From positions 1 through 5,538 of the forward strand of contig JASHXZ010000197.1 in NCBI GenBank assembly GCA_030043285.1: DNA of 5,538 bases, given 5' to 3'. The stretch is from Xanthobacteraceae bacterium. Lineage in GTDB: Bacteria; Pseudomonadota; Alphaproteobacteria; Rhizobiales; Xanthobacteraceae. Under the pieces are notes generated by a model. It saw only the letters and a program-made list of their open reading frames with translations. It did not search any database and was not told the origin of the DNA. The position numbers and the translations under genes were made by a program. This document shows positions 5,018-5,538 of the stretch, piece after piece. Every line of letters begins with the position of its first letter. Within the stretch, counting starts at the first letter, position 1.

Positions 5018-5538
5018 ATGTCCAAGCAATCATCGGTTTTCGCTTCGGCCGGCCGGTTCGTCGACACGGCAGTCGCCGTCAAGGAACGGACCAAGTCGAG
5101 CACGCGGAAAGACCGCCGACGGTCGCTCGTCCAGCGCCTGCTCCTCGGGTTGCTTTGGGTTTTGCTCGTCAGCGCGGCCGGAAGCTCGAACAGCTATGCC
5201 GAGCATTGGGTGACCGCGCTTCCACCGCTCGGCGGCAACAACGGCGAAACATGCGCCAGCGGCGCCCAATGCGCCATCGATCAGCAAATCGCCTTTTACG
5301 GAGTTCCCCCGTACGGAGAACTCGGTTGCTCGTACGGCTACAATGTCTGGGGAACCATGACTTCCGTGACCTGTGACGGAAAGTACGGCCTGCCGAACCT
5401 GGTCTACTCCGGTTACGCCAGTCTCGTATGCGATGGAAGTGAAATTCAGGGGCCGGACGGCTGCGGCGCCAATCCAGCGGACAAGCACCACACCCCGTGC
5501 GGTGATGCAGGCGATCCGGTTTCGACGCCGACGGGCAT
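5018..5538 (+). CDS. Secreted cysteine-rich protein, probable N-terminus of an RHS/YD-repeat protein, 3' partial
   Basis: The frame starts at the ATG at 5018 and stays open to the window edge: 173 complete codons plus two bases, with no stop. The first 40 residues are hydrophilic and basic (RTKSSTRKDRRR at 24-35). A hydrophobic stretch follows (LLLGLLWVLLVSAAG, 41-55), then SNSYA-EHW, a plausible signal peptidase I site after Ala61, so export through the Sec route is likely; an uncleaved anchor is possible. The mature part has seven cysteines (79, 85, 104, 119, 138, 149, 161), suggesting disulfides outside the cytoplasm. The last visible residues, PCGDAGDPVSTPTG, resemble the GNP(I/V)-x-x-x-TG entry motif found where RHS/YD-repeat proteins begin their repeat shell. 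That identification rests on this one motif and the layout, so it is tentative. GC content (about 57% in 5281-5460, hand count) is lower than in most genes to the left. If it is RHS, a long gene with a variable toxin tip and an immunity gene would be expected beyond the window. Confidence 0.68.
   Translation, partial: MSKQSSVFASAGRFVDTAVAVKERTKSSTRKDRRRSLVQRLLLGLLWVLLVSAAGSSNSYAEHWVTALPPLGGNNGETCASGAQCAIDQQIAFYGVPPYGELGCSYGYNVWGTMTSVTCDGKYGLPNLVYSGYASLVCDGSEIQGPDGCGANPADKHHTPCGDAGDPVSTPTG

Noticed and set aside
4706..5103. Overlapping minus-strand open frames through the 19-bp repeats
   Set aside because: The predicted peptides are mostly translated repeat (DIMPTAGHYADGR-like), the frames overlap one another, and none has a good ribosome site or a recognisable domain.
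5030..5491. Minus-strand open frame (153 codons) opposite the RHS-like gene
   Set aside because: The plus-strand frame has a signal peptide, patterned cysteines and an RHS-like motif and continues past the window edge. The minus frame has nothing recognisable.

Overview
The window is GC-rich DNA, most likely from an alphaproteobacterium of the Rhizobiales (Bradyrhizobium/Rhodopseudomonas-like). The clues are the gene families, the codon bias towards G/C third positions, and a tRNA-Pro(CGG) with an encoded CCA end. The genus is an inference. There is no integrase, transposase or CRISPR array.

Left part (1-1950): two tandem phage tail-collar ('microcystin-dependent protein') genes. The first lacks only its extreme 5' end. 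They are followed on the same strand by a GNAT acetyltransferase. A small DUF6916-type protein is encoded convergently and overlaps the 3' end of the acetyltransferase gene. Collar proteins with a GNAT enzyme and a DUF6916 protein look like one cassette: tail-fibre-like proteins outside any obvious prophage, with two small companions. Its biological role is unknown.

Middle part (1951-4486): a UDP-sugar 6-dehydrogenase of the UDP-GlcNAc/ManNAc dehydrogenase type with all catalytic residues intact, and convergently a full-length two-domain Sua5 threonylcarbamoyl-AMP synthase for tRNA t6A37 synthesis. These two genes also overlap at their 3' ends. So the window holds two tail-to-tail overlaps with no intergenic terminator.

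Right part (4487-5538): a degenerate 15-bp tandem repeat upstream of sua5, a sigma70-like promoter and a tRNA-Pro(CGG) gene. Next come about 317 bp without a gene, lower in GC and full of dyads, including three 19-bp tandem palindromic repeats. The window ends inside a gene with no stop codon here. It encodes a secreted, cysteine-rich protein whose last visible residues resemble the entry motif of RHS/YD-repeat proteins. The tRNA, the repeats, the base-composition change and the RHS-like gene together suggest that the core chromosome meets an accessory region just after the tRNA.

The observations most worth following are the palindromic 19-bp array with the adjacent dyads, the RHS-like open gene, and the collar/GNAT/DUF6916 cassette. 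None can be called a new system from this sequence alone.
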